Below are positions 31,072-44,014 of a stretch of 64,000 bases of DNA, one piece after another (position 1 is the stretch's first letter; the number at the start of each line of letters is the position of its first letter). A model generated the notes under the pieces. It was not told the DNA's origin, ran no database searches, and saw only the letters and a list, made by a program, of their open reading frames with translations. The stretch comes from Cyprinodon diabolis. Lineage: Eukaryota; Chordata; Actinopteri; Cyprinodontiformes; Cyprinodontidae. The translations under genes and the position numbers were made by a program. The DNA lies in assembly GCA_030533445.1 (NCBI GenBank), contig CM060066.1, forward strand, positions 1,647,749-1,711,748. Reading direction: 5' to 3'.

Positions 31072-33763
31072 ATAATTCTCCCGTATACCCAAAACTTCGG
31101 CGCGTAACTAGTCCCGCACGGTTTGGCGGATCGGGCCCAAAGTTGGCACACGCGTCGGGACCAATGGGGTGATGTGTGCTTGTATAAAACTTTCTCATTA
31201 GTCCGAAGGTTTGCGAATTATTAGCGAAAACGTCGCAAAAAAATCCCATAGGAAATGAATGGGGAGAGGAAAAAAAAAGCATAAAAAACAGCACTTCACT
31301 GTGTCGCCATACATTCACCTAGAAAAACAGTTTGAAGCTCAGTTTGTAGATAAATCCTTCGTCTATTTAAAACTGAAGACGGTATGTTGATAACTGCTAC
31401 GGTTTTTGTATAATCAGACCTCAAGCGCCACAAAGTTTTAGCAAAATCCAGCCTGCTAGAGTGGAGCAACTGAAAAGCTAGAGTGTGAGGCAGGCGTTTT
31501 TTAAACACAAAAAAACATTTTAAACTCGCCCTCACGGCCACATATTTATAGCTAGAGTCACCATTTTTGGTCAGTTTGTAGACTGAAATCTCTGGACCCA
31601 CACAATATCTTCGGAATTACGGTAGGATTAATACTTTTCCTTAAAAACCCTCCAGACCGACCTAAAGTCGATGAAAATCAGAGCCGTTTTTCATTGGTTT
31701 TGGAGCAGAAGAGGGGAGAAAAACGAATCCGACTATGTGTTTTAAACTCGTCATAAATATTTTTCTGAATGACACACATACACCAAAGTTGGCATAGTTG
31801 GAGTCGAAGGATGACTGACGCTCACGGTGAAAAAATTTTTTGAATAACTCATACGGTTTTTGCTCAGCAGTCGTTTGTTCGGAGGACATTTTAAGCACCT
31901 GAAAGCTGAGTGACAGTGACCTGCTGCAGCTAGCTCAATTAGAAGCTTAGGTGTGATGAAACGTTTTTTTCTTTTTCTTTCTCTTCCCATTCAGTTTGTA
32001 GATGACCTACAGCCATGAAAGTTACTCCAATTGAAGACAAGATATAGCTGTCGCTTAGATAAAAAGAATTTTTCAGATACCTTTTACGGTTTTTACTCAG
32101 CAGTCGTTTGTTCGGAGGGGTGCTTTAGCAGCTAAAAGGTGAGTGAGAGTGAGGTCCTGCAGTTCAAACAAAGGGAGGAGCAGGTGGGCCAACCATTTTG
32201 TTTGTGCTTCGTTTTGGGTTGTGAAAGACCTACAGACATGAAGGTTACCCCAGTCTGAGACAAAGGATAGATGTTGCTTTCACTGAAAGAATTTTTCAGA
32301 TATCTTTTACGGTTTTTGCTCAGCAGTCGTTTGTTCGGAGGGTAAGCACCTGGAAGCTAGCTGACAGTTAGCTTCTGCAGCAGCCTGCTAGAGTGCAGCT
32401 GCTGAAATCTTAGTGTGAGGCGGCCATTTTTTTAAGATCAAACATCTTATTCTCGCCCTCACGGCCACATATTTGGAGCTACAGTCACCATTTTTGGTCA
32501 GTTTGTAGACTGAAACCTCTGGACTCACACAATGTCTTCGGAATTACGGTAGGATTAATACTTTTCCTTAAAAACCCTCCAGACCAACCTAAAGTCGATG
32601 AGAGTTTCAGCCTTTCTCTATTCTTTTTGAGCTGAAGATGGGAGAGAAACGAATCAGACTATGTGTTTTCAACTCGTCATAAATATTTTTCTGAATGACA
32701 CACATACACCAAAGTTGGTATAGTTGGAGTCGAAGGATTGCTGATGCTCATGGTGAAAATGTTTTTTGAATAACTCATACGGTTTTTGATCAGTAGTCGT
32801 TTGTTCGGTGCCGTTCTTCCCATACAAAAAAGCCTGGGAAGAAGAAACCAATAGTGAGTGCAGCTGTTGTCTGTGTCAGTGAGAGGCTCGTTAAGCGTTG
32901 TCAAGGTTACCAAGCTTCAAACAGATTTTACCTCTGCTGTTTTAAACAGCACATATTAATCTAATGGAGGGTGAAAGGACTGATTTAACATTGGGAAATG
33001 GATACTATATGACTGCTGTCCATGACACTTCCCTTGCCACTCAGCACTGATAGACTTTCAAAATAAGACTCCAGGGACCCTACAAAATAAAAGCCTCTAT
33101 ATTTTTTACATATATTTATTGCCCTATATGGCTCAACATTATGACCCAAACTCAACCCCGTTTTAGAGAATAGACTCTAGGAGACTGTTTAAAACACACC
33201 CTATAGCAAATTTCAAAATAAAAGCCTCCCATTTCCGCTTCATCTACTGCCCTAATAACATGGAAAAAGAGTGTTTTAACGATTGGAAAGTAATCAACTA
33301 TCATTGACGGGTCTGAACATTTTCTATAAACACAACTCTGTTGGACTTTCAAAATAAGACTCCAGGGACCCTACAAAATAAAAGCCTCTAGATTATACTA
33401 ATGCATTAATTGATGCAAATGGCTCAACATTATGACCCAAACTCTTCCAGGTTGTTTTTATTAGACTCTAGTGACCTTTTCAAAACACACCCAGAGCAAA
33501 TTTCACAATAAAAGTCTCCCATTTACTCTGTAATACAGCAACTATTCACCTAATAACATGGAAAACCAGTGATTTAACATTTGGAAATGGATTCTATATC
33601 ACTGCTGGGCGTGACCCATCTTTTGATGCACATTCATGATAGACTTTCAAAATAAGACTACAAGGACTCTACAGAATAAAAGCCTCTTCCTTATACACAC
33701 TCATACATTCTGGCATATTGCTCATTGCCATTGGTGATTTCATCACTGCAATGGCTCTTAGAA

Positions 33764-33964
33764 GGCGGGCGGAGCCCGCCAATGGTAACAGGCGGGCGGA
33801 GCCCGCCAAAGGTGATTACATCACTGCAATGGCTCTTAGCAGGCGGGCGGAGCCCGCCATTGGTGATTTCATCACTGCAATGGCTCTTAGAAGGCGGGCA
33901 GAGCCCGCCATTGGTGATTTTTTTCTTCACTGAGATGGATCCCAGAAGGCGGGCGAAGCCCGCA
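33764..33964. repeat. 51-bp hairpin minisatellite, unit 11 (5 cores)
   Basis: As unit 7, with the GCCCGCA end form. Confidence 0.95.
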
Positions 33965-34237
33965 AACTTGGCTTTACCCACTGTGTTTCAATATTGACAA
34001 CCCATATTACCCTTGTGCATCATACGCTGTGCACGTCTATTTCCCAGATTTCAGCACAAGTGGCACACAGCTCTCTTTGCCCATGAACTTGCCCTCTTTC
34101 CTTCCCTCAGCAGCCCTCAAAGGCGTAAGCAGTTGGTCTGGGGAGCCCCGACGTCACTTGCCAGGGCCGTATTGGCCCGGTTCCCCAGACGGGCAGTAGG
34201 TGGCCCCCCTCAAAATTTCTTTAGAAATTTTCTAGTT

Positions 34238-34306
34238 GGGGGGCCACATGCCGAAGGCATGGCCCACCTACTACTATTGCACATATTTATTCCGCGTATT
34301 ATTATT
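34238..34306. repeat. 63+3n minisatellite, unit 11 (1 copy)
   Basis: One copy with three ATT triplets at the end. Confidence 0.95.
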
Positions 34307-36998
34307 ATAATTCTCCCGTATACCCAAAACTTCGGCGCGTAACTAGTCCCGCACGGTTTGGCGGATCGGGCCCAAAGTTGGCACACGCGTCGGGACCAAT
34401 GGGGTGATGTGTGCTTGTATAAAACTTTCTCATTAGTCCGAAGGTTTGCGAATTATTAGCGAAAACGTCGCAAAAAAATCCCATAGGAAATGAATGGGGA
34501 GAGGAAAAAAAAAGCATAAAAAACAGCACTTCACTGTGTCGGCATACATTCACCTAGAAAAACAGTTTGAAGCTCAGTTTGTAGATAAATCCTTCGTCTA
34601 TTTAAAACTGAAGACAGTATGTTGATAACTGCTACGGTTTTTGTATAATCAGACCTCAAGCGCCACAAAGTTTTAGCAAAATCCAGCCTGCTAGAGTGGA
34701 GCAACTGAAAAGCTAGAGTGTGAGGCAGGCGTTTTTTAAACACAAAAAAACATTTTAAACTCGCCCTCACGGCCACATATTTATAGCTAGAGTCACCATT
34801 TTTGGTCAGTTTGTAGACTGAAATCTCTGGACCCACACAATATCTTCGGAATTACGGTAGGATTAATACTTTTCCTTAAAAACCCTCCAGACCGACCTAA
34901 AGTCGATGAAAATCAGAGCCGTTTTTCATTGGTTTTGGAGCAGAAGAGGGGAGAAAAACGAATCAGACTATGTGTTTTAAACTCGTCATAAATATTTTTC
35001 TGAATGACACACATACACCAAAGTTGGCATAGTTGGAGTCGAAGGATGACTGACGCTCACGGTGAAAAAATTTTTTGAATAACTCATACGGTTTTTGCTC
35101 AGCAGTCGTTTGTTCGGAGGACATTTTAAGCAGCTGAAAGCTGGGGGAGAGTGTCCTGCTGCAGCTAGCTCAATTAGAAGATCAGGTGTGACAAAACGTT
35201 TTTTCTTTTTCTTTCTCTTCCCATTCAGGTTGTAGATGACCTACAGCCATGAAAGTTACTCCAATTGAAGACAAGATATAGCTGTCGCTTAGATAAAAAT
35301 AATTTTTCAGATACCTTTTACGGTTTTTACTCAGCAGTCGTTTGTTCGGAGGGGTGCTTTAGCAGCTAAAAGGTGAGTGAGAGTGAGGTCCTGCAGTTCA
35401 AACAAAGGGAGGAGCAGGTGGGCCAACCATTTTGTTTGTGCTTCGTTTTGGGTTGTGAAAGACCTACAGACATGAAGGTTACCCCAGTCTGAGACAAAGG
35501 ATAGATGTTGCTTTCACTGAAAGAATTTTTCAGATACCTTTTACGGTTTTTGCTCAGCAGTCGTTTGTTCGGAGGGTAAGCACCTGGAAGCTAGCTGACA
35601 GTTAGCTTCTGCAGCAGCCTGCTAGAGTGCAGCTGCTGAAATCTTAGTGTGAGGCGGCCATTTTTTTAAGATCAAACATCTTATTCTCGCCCTCACGGCC
35701 ACATATTTGGAGCTACAGTCACCATTTTTGGTCAGTTTGTAGACTGAAACCTCTGGACTCACACAATGTCTTCGGAATTACGGTAGGATTAATACTTTTC
35801 CTTAAAAACCCTCCAGACCAACCTAAAGTCGATGAGAGTTTCAGCCTTTCTCTATTCTTTTTGAGCTGAAGATGGGAGAGAAACGAATCAGACTATGTGT
35901 TTTCAACTCGTCATAAATATTTTTCTGAATGACACACATACACCAAAGTTGGTATAGTTGGAGTCGAAGGATTGCTGATGCTCATGGTGAAAATGTTTTT
36001 TGAATAACTCATACGGTTTTTGATCAGTAGTCGTTTGTTCGGTGCCGTTCTTCCCATACAAAAAAGCCTGGGAAGAAGAAACCAATAGTGAGTGCAGCTG
36101 TTGTCTGTGTCAGTGAGAGGCTCGTTAAGCGTTGTCAAGGTTACCAAGCTTCAAACAGATTTTACCTCTGCTGTTTTAAACAGCACATATTAATCTAATG
36201 GAGGGTGAAAGGACTGATTTAACATTGGGAAATGGATACTATATGACTGCTGTCCATGACACTTCCCTTGCCACTCAGCACTGATAGACTTTCAAAATAA
36301 GACTCCAGGGACCCTACAAAATAAAAGCCTCTATATTTTTTACATATATTTATTGCCCTATATGGCTCAACATTATGACCCAAACTCAACCCCGTTTTAG
36401 AGAATAGACTCTAGGAGACTGTTTAAAACACACCCTATAGCAAATTTCAAAATAAAAGCCTCCCATTTCCGCTTCATCTACTGCCCTAATAACATGGAAA
36501 AAGAGTGATTTAACGATTGGAAAGTAATCAACTATCATTGACGGGTCTGAACATTTTCTATAAACACAACTCTGTTGGACTTTCAAAATAAGACTCCAGG
36601 GACCCTACAAAATAAAAGCCTCTAGATTATACTAATGCATTCATTGATGCAAATGGCTCAACATTATGACTCAAACTCTTCCAGGTTGTTTTTATTAGAC
36701 TCTAGTGACCTTTTCAAAACACACCCCAGAGCAAATTTCACAATAAAAGTCTCCCATTTACTCTGTAATACAGCAACTATTCACCTAATAACATGGAAAA
36801 CCAGTGATTTAACATTTGGAAATGGATTCTATATCACTGCTGGGCGTGACCCATCTTTTGATGCACATTCATGATAGACTTTCAAAATAAGACTACAAGG
36901 ACTCTACAGAATAAAAGCCTCTTCCTTATACACACTCATACATTCTGGCATATTGCTCATTGCCATTGGTGATTTCATCACTGCAATGGCTCTTAGAA

Positions 36999-37148
36999 GG
37001 CGGGCGGAGCCCGCCAATGGTAATAGGCGGGCGGAGCCCGCCAAAGGTGATTACATCACTGCAATGGCTCTTAGCAGGCGGGCAGAGCCCGCCATTGGTG
37101 ATTTTTTTCTTCACTGAGATGGCTCCTAGCAGGCGGGCGGAGCCCGCC
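36999..37148. repeat. 51-bp hairpin minisatellite, unit 12 (4 cores)
   Basis: One 51-bp repeat fewer than unit 1. The last core has the GGA loop rather than GAA. Confidence 0.95.
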
Positions 37149-37424
37149 AACTGGGCTTTACCCACTGTGTTTCAATATGGACAACCCATATTACCCTTGT
37201 GCATCATACGCTGTGCACGTCTATTTCCCAGATTTCAGCACAAGTGGCACACAGCTCTCTTTGCCCATTAACTTGCCCGCTTTCCTTCCCTCAGCAGCCC
37301 TCAAAGGCGTAAGCAGTTGGTCTGGGGAGCCCCGACGTCACTTGCCAGGGCCGTATTGGCCCGGTTCCCCAGACGGGCAGTAGGTGGCCCCCCTCAAAAT
37401 TTCTTTAGAAATTTTCTAGTTATT

Positions 37425-37622
37425 GGGGGGCCACATGCCGAAGGCATGGCCCACCTACTACTATTGCACATATTTATTGGGGGGCCACATGCCGAAGGCA
37501 TGGCCCACCTACTACTATTGCACATATTTATTCCGCGTATTATTATTGGGGGGCCACATGCCGAAGGCATGGCCCACCTACTACTATTGCACATATTTAT
37601 TCCGCGTATTATTATTATTATT
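37425..37622. repeat. 63+3n minisatellite, unit 12 (3 copies, first shortened)
   Basis: Copies at 37425, 37479 and 37548. The first is only 54 bp because ATATTTATT joins directly to GGGGGG, skipping CCGCGTATT. The skipped segment ends in the same TATT, pointing to microhomology-mediated joining. Confidence 0.95.
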
Positions 37623-38907
37623 ATAATTCTCCCGTATACCCAAAACTTCGGCACGTAACTAGTCCCGCACGGTTTGGCGGATCGGGCCCAAAGTTGGCAC
37701 ACGCGTCGGGACCAATGGGGTGATGTGTGCTTGTATAAAACTTTCTCATTAGTCCGAAGGTTTGCGAATTATTAGCGAAAACGTCGCAAAAAAATCCCAT
37801 AGGAAATGAATGGGGAGAGGAAAAAAAAAGCATAAAAAACAGCACTTCACTGTGTCGGCATACATTCACCTAGAAAAACAGTTTGAAGCTCAGTTTGTAG
37901 ATAAATCCTTCGTCTATTTAAAACTGAAGACGGTATGTTGATAACTGCTACGGTTTTTGTATAATCAGACCTCAAGCGCCACAAAGTTTTAGCAAAATCC
38001 AGCCTGCTAGAGTGGAGCAACTGAAAAGCTAGAGTGTGAGGCAGGCGTTTTTTAAACACAAAAAAACATTTTAAACTCGCCCTCACGGCCACATATTTAT
38101 AGCTAGAGTCACCATTTTTGGTCAGTTTGTAGACTGAAATCTCTGGACCCACACAATATCTTCGGAATTACGGTAGGATTAATACTTTTCCTTAAAAACC
38201 CTCCAGACCGACCTAAAGTCGATGAAAATCAGAGCCGTTTTTCATTGGTTTTGGAGCAGAAGAGGGGAGAAAAACGAATCAGACTATGTGTTTTAAACTC
38301 GTCATAAATATTTTTCTGAATGACACACATACACCAAAGTTGGCATAGTTGGAGTCGAAGGATGGCTGACGCTCACGGTGAAAAAATATTTTGAATAACT
38401 CATACGGTTTTTGCTCAGCAGTCGTTTGTTCGGAGGACATTTTAAGCAGCTGAAAGCTGGGGGAGAGTGTCCTGCTGCAGCTAGCTCAATTAGAAGATCA
38501 GGTGTGACAAAACGTTTTTTCTTTTTCTTTCTCTTCCCATTCAGGTTGTAGATGACCTACAGCCATGAAAGTTACTCCAATTGAAGACAAGATATAGCTG
38601 TCGCTTAGATAAAAATAATTTTTCAGATACCTTTTACGGTTTTTACTCAGCAGTCGTTTGTTCGGAGGGGTGCTTTAGCAGCTAAAAGGTGAGTGAGAGT
38701 GAGGTCCTGCAGTTCAAACAAAGGGAGGAGCAGGTGGGCCAACCATTTTGTTTGTGCTTCGTTTTGGGTTGTGAAAGACCTACAGACATGAAGGTTACCC
38801 CAGTCTGAGACAAAGGATAGATGTTGCTTTCACTGAAAGAATTTTTCAGATATCTTTTACGGTTTTTGCTCAGCAGTCGTTTGTTCGGAGGGTAAGCACC
38901 TGGAAGC

Positions 38908-41900
38908 TAGCTGACAGTTAGCTTCTGCAGCAGCCTGCTAGAGTGCAGCTGCTGAAATCTTAGTGTGAGGCGGCCATTCTTTTAAGATCAAACATCTTAT
39001 TCTCGCCCTCACGGCCACATATTTGGAGCTACAGTCACCATTTTTGGTCAGTTTGTAGACTGAAACCTCTGGACTCACACAATGTCTTCGGAATTACGGT
39101 AGGATTAATACTTTTCCTTAAAAACCGTCCAGACCAACCTAAAGTCGATGAGAGTTTCAGCCTTTCTCTATTCTTTTTGAGCTGAAGATGGGAGAGAAAC
39201 GAATCAGACTATGTGTTTTCAACTCGTCATAAATATTTTTCTGAATGACACACATACACCAAAGTTGGTATAGTTGGAGTCGAAGGATTGCTGATGCTCA
39301 TGGTGAAAATGTTTTTTGAATAACTCATACGGTTTTTGATCAGTAGTCGTTTGTTCGGTGCCGTTCTTCCCATACAAAAAAGCCTGGGAAGAAGAAACCA
39401 ATAGTGAGTGCAGCTGTTGTCTGTGTCAGTGAGAGGCTCGTTAAGCGTTGTCAAGGTTACCAAGCTTCAAACAGATTTTACCTCTGCTGTTTTAAACAGC
39501 ACATATTAATCTAATGGAGGGTGAAAGGACTGATTTAACATTGGGAAATGGATACTATATGACTGCTGTCCATGACACTTCCCTTGCCACTCAGCACTGA
39601 TAGACTTTCAAAATAAGACTCCAGGGACCCTACAAAATAAAAGCCTCTATATTTTTTACATATATTTATTGCCCTATATGGCTCAACATTATGACCCAAA
39701 CTCAACCCCGTTTTAGAGAATAGACTCTAGGAGACTGTTTAAAACACACCCTGTAGCAAATTTCAAAATAAAAGCCTCCCATTTCCGCTTCATCTACTGC
39801 CCTAATAACATGGAAAAAGAGTGATTTAACGATTGGAAAGTAATCAACTATCATTGACGGGTCTGAACATTTTCTATAAACACAACTCTGTTGGACTTTC
39901 AAAATAAGACTCCAGGGACCCTACAAAATAAAAGCCTCTAGATTATACTAATGCATTAATTGATGCAAATGGCTCAACATTATGACCCAAACTCTTCCAG
40001 GTTGTTTTTATTAGACTCTAGTGACCTTTTCAAAACACACCCAGAGCAAATTTCACAATAAAAGTCTCCCATTTACTCTGTAATACAGCAACTATTCACC
40101 TAATAACATGGAAAACCAGTGATTTAACATTTGGAAATGGATTCTATATCACTGCTGGGCGTGACCCATCTTTTGATGCACATTCATGATAGACTTTCAA
40201 AATAAGACTACAAGGACTCTACAGAATAAAAGCCTCTTCCTTATACACACTCATACATTCTGGCATATTGCTCATTGCCATTGGTGATTTCATCACTGCA
40301 ATGGCTCTTAGAAGGCGGGCGGAGCCCGCCAATGGTAACAGGCGGGCGGAGCCCGCCAAAGGTGATTACATCACTGCAATGGCTCTTAGCAGGCGGGCGG
40401 AGCCCGCCATTGGTGATTTCATCACTGCAATGGCTCTTAGAAGGCGGGCAGAGCCCGCCAACTGGGCTTTACCCACTGTGTTTCAATATGGACAACCCAT
40501 ATTACCCTTGTGCATCATACGCTGTGCACGTCTATTTCCCAGATTTCAGCACAAGTGGCACACAGCTCTCTTTGCCCATGAACTTGCCCTCTTTCCTTCC
40601 CTCAGCAGCCCTCAAAGGCGTAAGCAGTTGGTCTGGGGAGCCCCGACGTCACTTGCCAGGGCCGTATTGGCCCGGTTCCCCAGACGGGCAGTAGGTGGCC
40701 CCCCTCAAAATTTCTTTAGAAATTTTCTAGTTATTATAATTCTCCCGTATACCCAAAACTTCGGCGCGTAACTAGTCCCGCACGGTTTGGCGGATCGGGC
40801 CCAAAGTTGGCACACGCGTCGGGACCAATGGGGTGATGTGTGCTTGTATAAAACTTTCTCATTAGTCCGAAGGTTTGCGAATTATTAGCGAAAACGTCGC
40901 AAAAAAATCCCATAGGAAATGAATGGGGAGAGGAAAAAAAAAGCATAAAAAACAGCACTTCACTGTGTCGGCATACATTCACCTAGAAAAACAGTTTGAA
41001 GCTCAGTTTGTAGATAAATCCTTCGTCTATTTAAAACTGAAGACGGTATGTTGATAACTGCTACGGTTTTTGTATAATCAGACCTCAAGCGCCACAAAGT
41101 TTTAGCAAAATCCAGCCTGCTAGAGTGGAGCAACTGAAAAGCTAGAGTGTGAGGCAGGCGTTTTTTAAACACAAAAAAACATTTTAAACTCGCCCTCACG
41201 GCCACATATTTATAGCTAGAGTCACCATTTTTGGTCAGTTTGTAGACTGAAATCTCTGGACCCACACAATATCTTCGGAATTACGGTAGGATTAATACTT
41301 TTCCTTAAAAACCCTCCAGACCGACCTAAAGTCGATGAAAATCAGAGCCGTTTTTCATTGGTTTTGGAGCAGAAGAGGGGAGAAAAACGAATCCGACTAT
41401 GTGTTTTAAACTCGTCATAAATATTTTTCTGAATGACACACATACACCAAAGTTGGCATAGTTGGAGTCGAAGGATGTCTGACGCTCACGGTGAAAAATT
41501 TTTTTGAATAACTCATACGGTTTTTGCTCAGCAGTCGTTTGTTCGGAGGACATTTTAAGCACCTGAAAGCTGAGTGACAGTGACCTGCTGCAGCTAGCTC
41601 AATTAGAAGCTTAGGTGTGATGAAACGTTTTTTCTTTTTCTTTCTCTTCCCATTCAGTTTGTAGATGACCTACAGCCATGAAAGTTACTCCAATTGAAGA
41701 CAAGATATAGCTGTCGCTTAGATAAAAAGAATTTTTCAGACACCTTTTACGGTTTTTACTCAGCAGTCGTTTGTTCGGAGGGGTGCTTTAGCAGCTAAAA
41801 GGTGAGTGAGAGTGAGGTCCTGCAGTTCAAACAAAGGGAGGAGCAGGTGGGCCAACCATTTTGTTTGTGCTTCGTTTTGGGTTGTGAAAGACCTACAGAC

Positions 41901-42020
41901 ATGAAGGTTACCCCAGTCTGAGACAAAGGATAGATGTTGCTTTCACTGAAAGAATTTTTCAGATATCTTTTACGGTTTTTGCTCAGCAGTCGTTTGTTCG
42001 GAGGGTAAGCACCTGGAAGC
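38908..42020. repeat. Unit 13 (3113 bp), A' unit
   Basis: Shares with unit 4 the front variants CCATTCTTTT, AAAACCGTCC and CCTGTAGC and the same 146-bp, four-core hairpin minisatellite. No 63+3n copy. A'-type tail as in units 2, 4 and 9. Confidence 0.97.
40314..40459. repeat. 51-bp hairpin minisatellite, unit 13 (4 cores)
   Basis: Same cores and length as unit 4. Confidence 0.95.
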
Positions 42021-43426
42021 TAGCTGACAGTTAGCTTCTGCAGCAGCCTGCTAGAGTGCAGCTGCTGAAATCTTAGTGTGAGGCGGCCATTTTTTTAAGA
42101 TCAAACATCTTATTCTCGCCCTCACGGCCACATATTTGGAGCTACAGTCACCATTTTTGGTCAGTTTGTAGACTGAAACCTCTGGACTCACACAATGTCT
42201 TCGGAATTACGGTAGGATTAATACTTTTCCTTAAAAACCCTCCAGACCAACCTAAAGTCGATGAGTTTCAGCCTTTCTCCATTCTTTTTGAGCTGAAGAT
42301 GGGAGAGAAACGAATCAGACTATGTGTTTTCAAGTCGTCATAAATATTGTTCTGAATGACACACATACACCAAAGTTGGTATACTTGGAGTCGAAGGATT
42401 GCTGATGCTCATGGTGAAAATGTTTTTTGAATAACTCATACGGTTTTTGATCAGTAGTCGTTTGTTTTCGTTGCCGTTCTTCCCATACAAAAAAGCCTGG
42501 GAAGAAGAAACCAATAGTGAGTGCAGCTGTTGTCTGTGTCAGTGAGAGGCTCGTTAAGCGTTGTCAAGGTTACCAAGCTTCAAACAGATTTTACCTCTGC
42601 TGTTTTAAACAGCACATATTAATCTAATGGAGGGTGAAAGGACTGATTTAACATTGGGAAATGGATACTATATGACTGCTGTCCATGACACTTCCCTTGC
42701 CACTCAGCACTGATAGACTTTCAAAATAAGACTCCAGGGACCCTACAAAATAAAAGCCTCTATATTTTTTACATATATTTATTGCCCTATATGGCTCAAT
42801 ATTATGACCCAAACTCAACCCTGTTTTAGAGAATAGACTCTAGGAGACTGTTTAAAACACACCCTATAGCAAATTTCAAAATAAAAGCCTCCCATTTCCG
42901 CTTCATCTACTGCCCTAATAACATGGAAAAAGAGTGATTTAACGATTGGAAAGTAATCAACTATCATTGACGGGTCTGAACATTTTCTATAAACACAACT
43001 CTGTTGGACTTTCAAAATAAGACTCCAGCGACCCTACAAAATAAAAGCCTCTAGATTATACTAATGCATTAATTGATGCAAATGGCTCAACATTATGACC
43101 CAAACTCTTCCAGGTTGTTTTTATTAGACTCTAGTGACCTTTTCAAAACACACCCAGAGCAAATTTCACAATAAAAGTCTCCCATTTACTCTGTAATACA
43201 GCAACTATTCACCTAATAACATGGAAAACCAGTGATTTAACATTTGGAAATTGATTCTATATAACTGCTGGGCATGACCCATCTTTAGATGCACTTCCAT
43301 GATAGACTTTCAAAATAAGACTCCAGGGACTCTACAGAATAAAAGCCTCTTCCTTATACACACTCATACATTCTGGCATATTGCTCATTGCCATTTGTAA
43401 TTTCATCACTGCAATGGCTCTTAGAA

Positions 43427-43600
43427 GGCGGGCGGAGCCCGCCATTGGTGATTTCATCACTGCAATGGCTCTTAGAAGGCGGGCGGAGCCCGCCATTGGT
43501 GATTTCATCACTGCAATGGCTCTTAGCAGGCGGGCAGAGCCCGCCATTGGTGATTTTTTTCATCGCTGCAAGGGCTCCTAGCAGGCGGGCGGAGCCCACC
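43427..43600. repeat. 51-bp hairpin minisatellite, unit 14 (4 cores)
   Basis: Subtype B organisation; last core GCCCACC. Confidence 0.95.
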
Positions 43601-43873
43601 AACTGAGCTTTACCCACTGCGGTTCAATATGGACAACCCATATTACCCTTTTGCATCATACGCTGTGCACGTCTATTTCCCAGATTTCAGCACAAGTGGC
43701 ACACAGCTCTCTTTGCCCATGACCTAGCCCTCTTTCCTTCCCTCAGCAGCCCTCAAAGGCGTAAGCAGTTGGTCTGGGGAGCCCCGACATAACTTGCCAG
43801 GGCCGTATTGGCCCTGTTCCCCAGACGGGCAGTAGGTGGCCCCCCTCAAAATTTCTTTAGAAATTTTCTAGTT

Positions 43874-44014
43874 GGGGGGCCACATGCCGAAGGCATGGCC
43901 CACCTACTACTATTGCACATATTTATTCCGCGTATTATTATTATTGGGGGGCCACATGCCGAAGGCATGGCCCACCTACTACTATTGCACATATTTATTC
44001 CGCGTATTATTATT
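43874..44014. repeat. 63+3n minisatellite, unit 14 (2 copies)
   Basis: Copies at 43874 and 43946 (period 72). Confidence 0.95.

Larger units (their letters stand above)
28943..32357. repeat. Unit 10 (3415 bp), subtype B front
   Basis: Subtype B front. ACCCTGTTTT near 29740 is shared only with unit 14. Four hairpin cores and four 63+3n copies, the most in the window. The rear has CGCCATAC, as in units 2, 6 and 7. One extra T in the pyrimidine tract near 31965. Confidence 0.97.
32358..35591. repeat. Unit 11 (3234 bp)
   Basis: Type A front, five hairpin cores with the GCCCGCA end form, one 63+3n copy. Private GAGTGTTTTAACG near 33269. AAGACAGTATG near 34613 is a CpG-to-CpA change. The tail switches to the unit 3/12 haplotype (GCTGGGGGAGAG) from about 35130, while GATGACTGAC just upstream is still type A. 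Confidence 0.97.
35592..38907. repeat. Unit 12 (3316 bp)
   Basis: Type A front with private TTCATTGATG near 36640 and the ACACCCC allele. Four hairpin cores and three 63+3n copies, the first shortened to 54 bp. GGCACGTAAC near 37650 and GATGGCTGAC with GCTGGGGGAGAG in the tail match unit 3. Confidence 0.97.
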
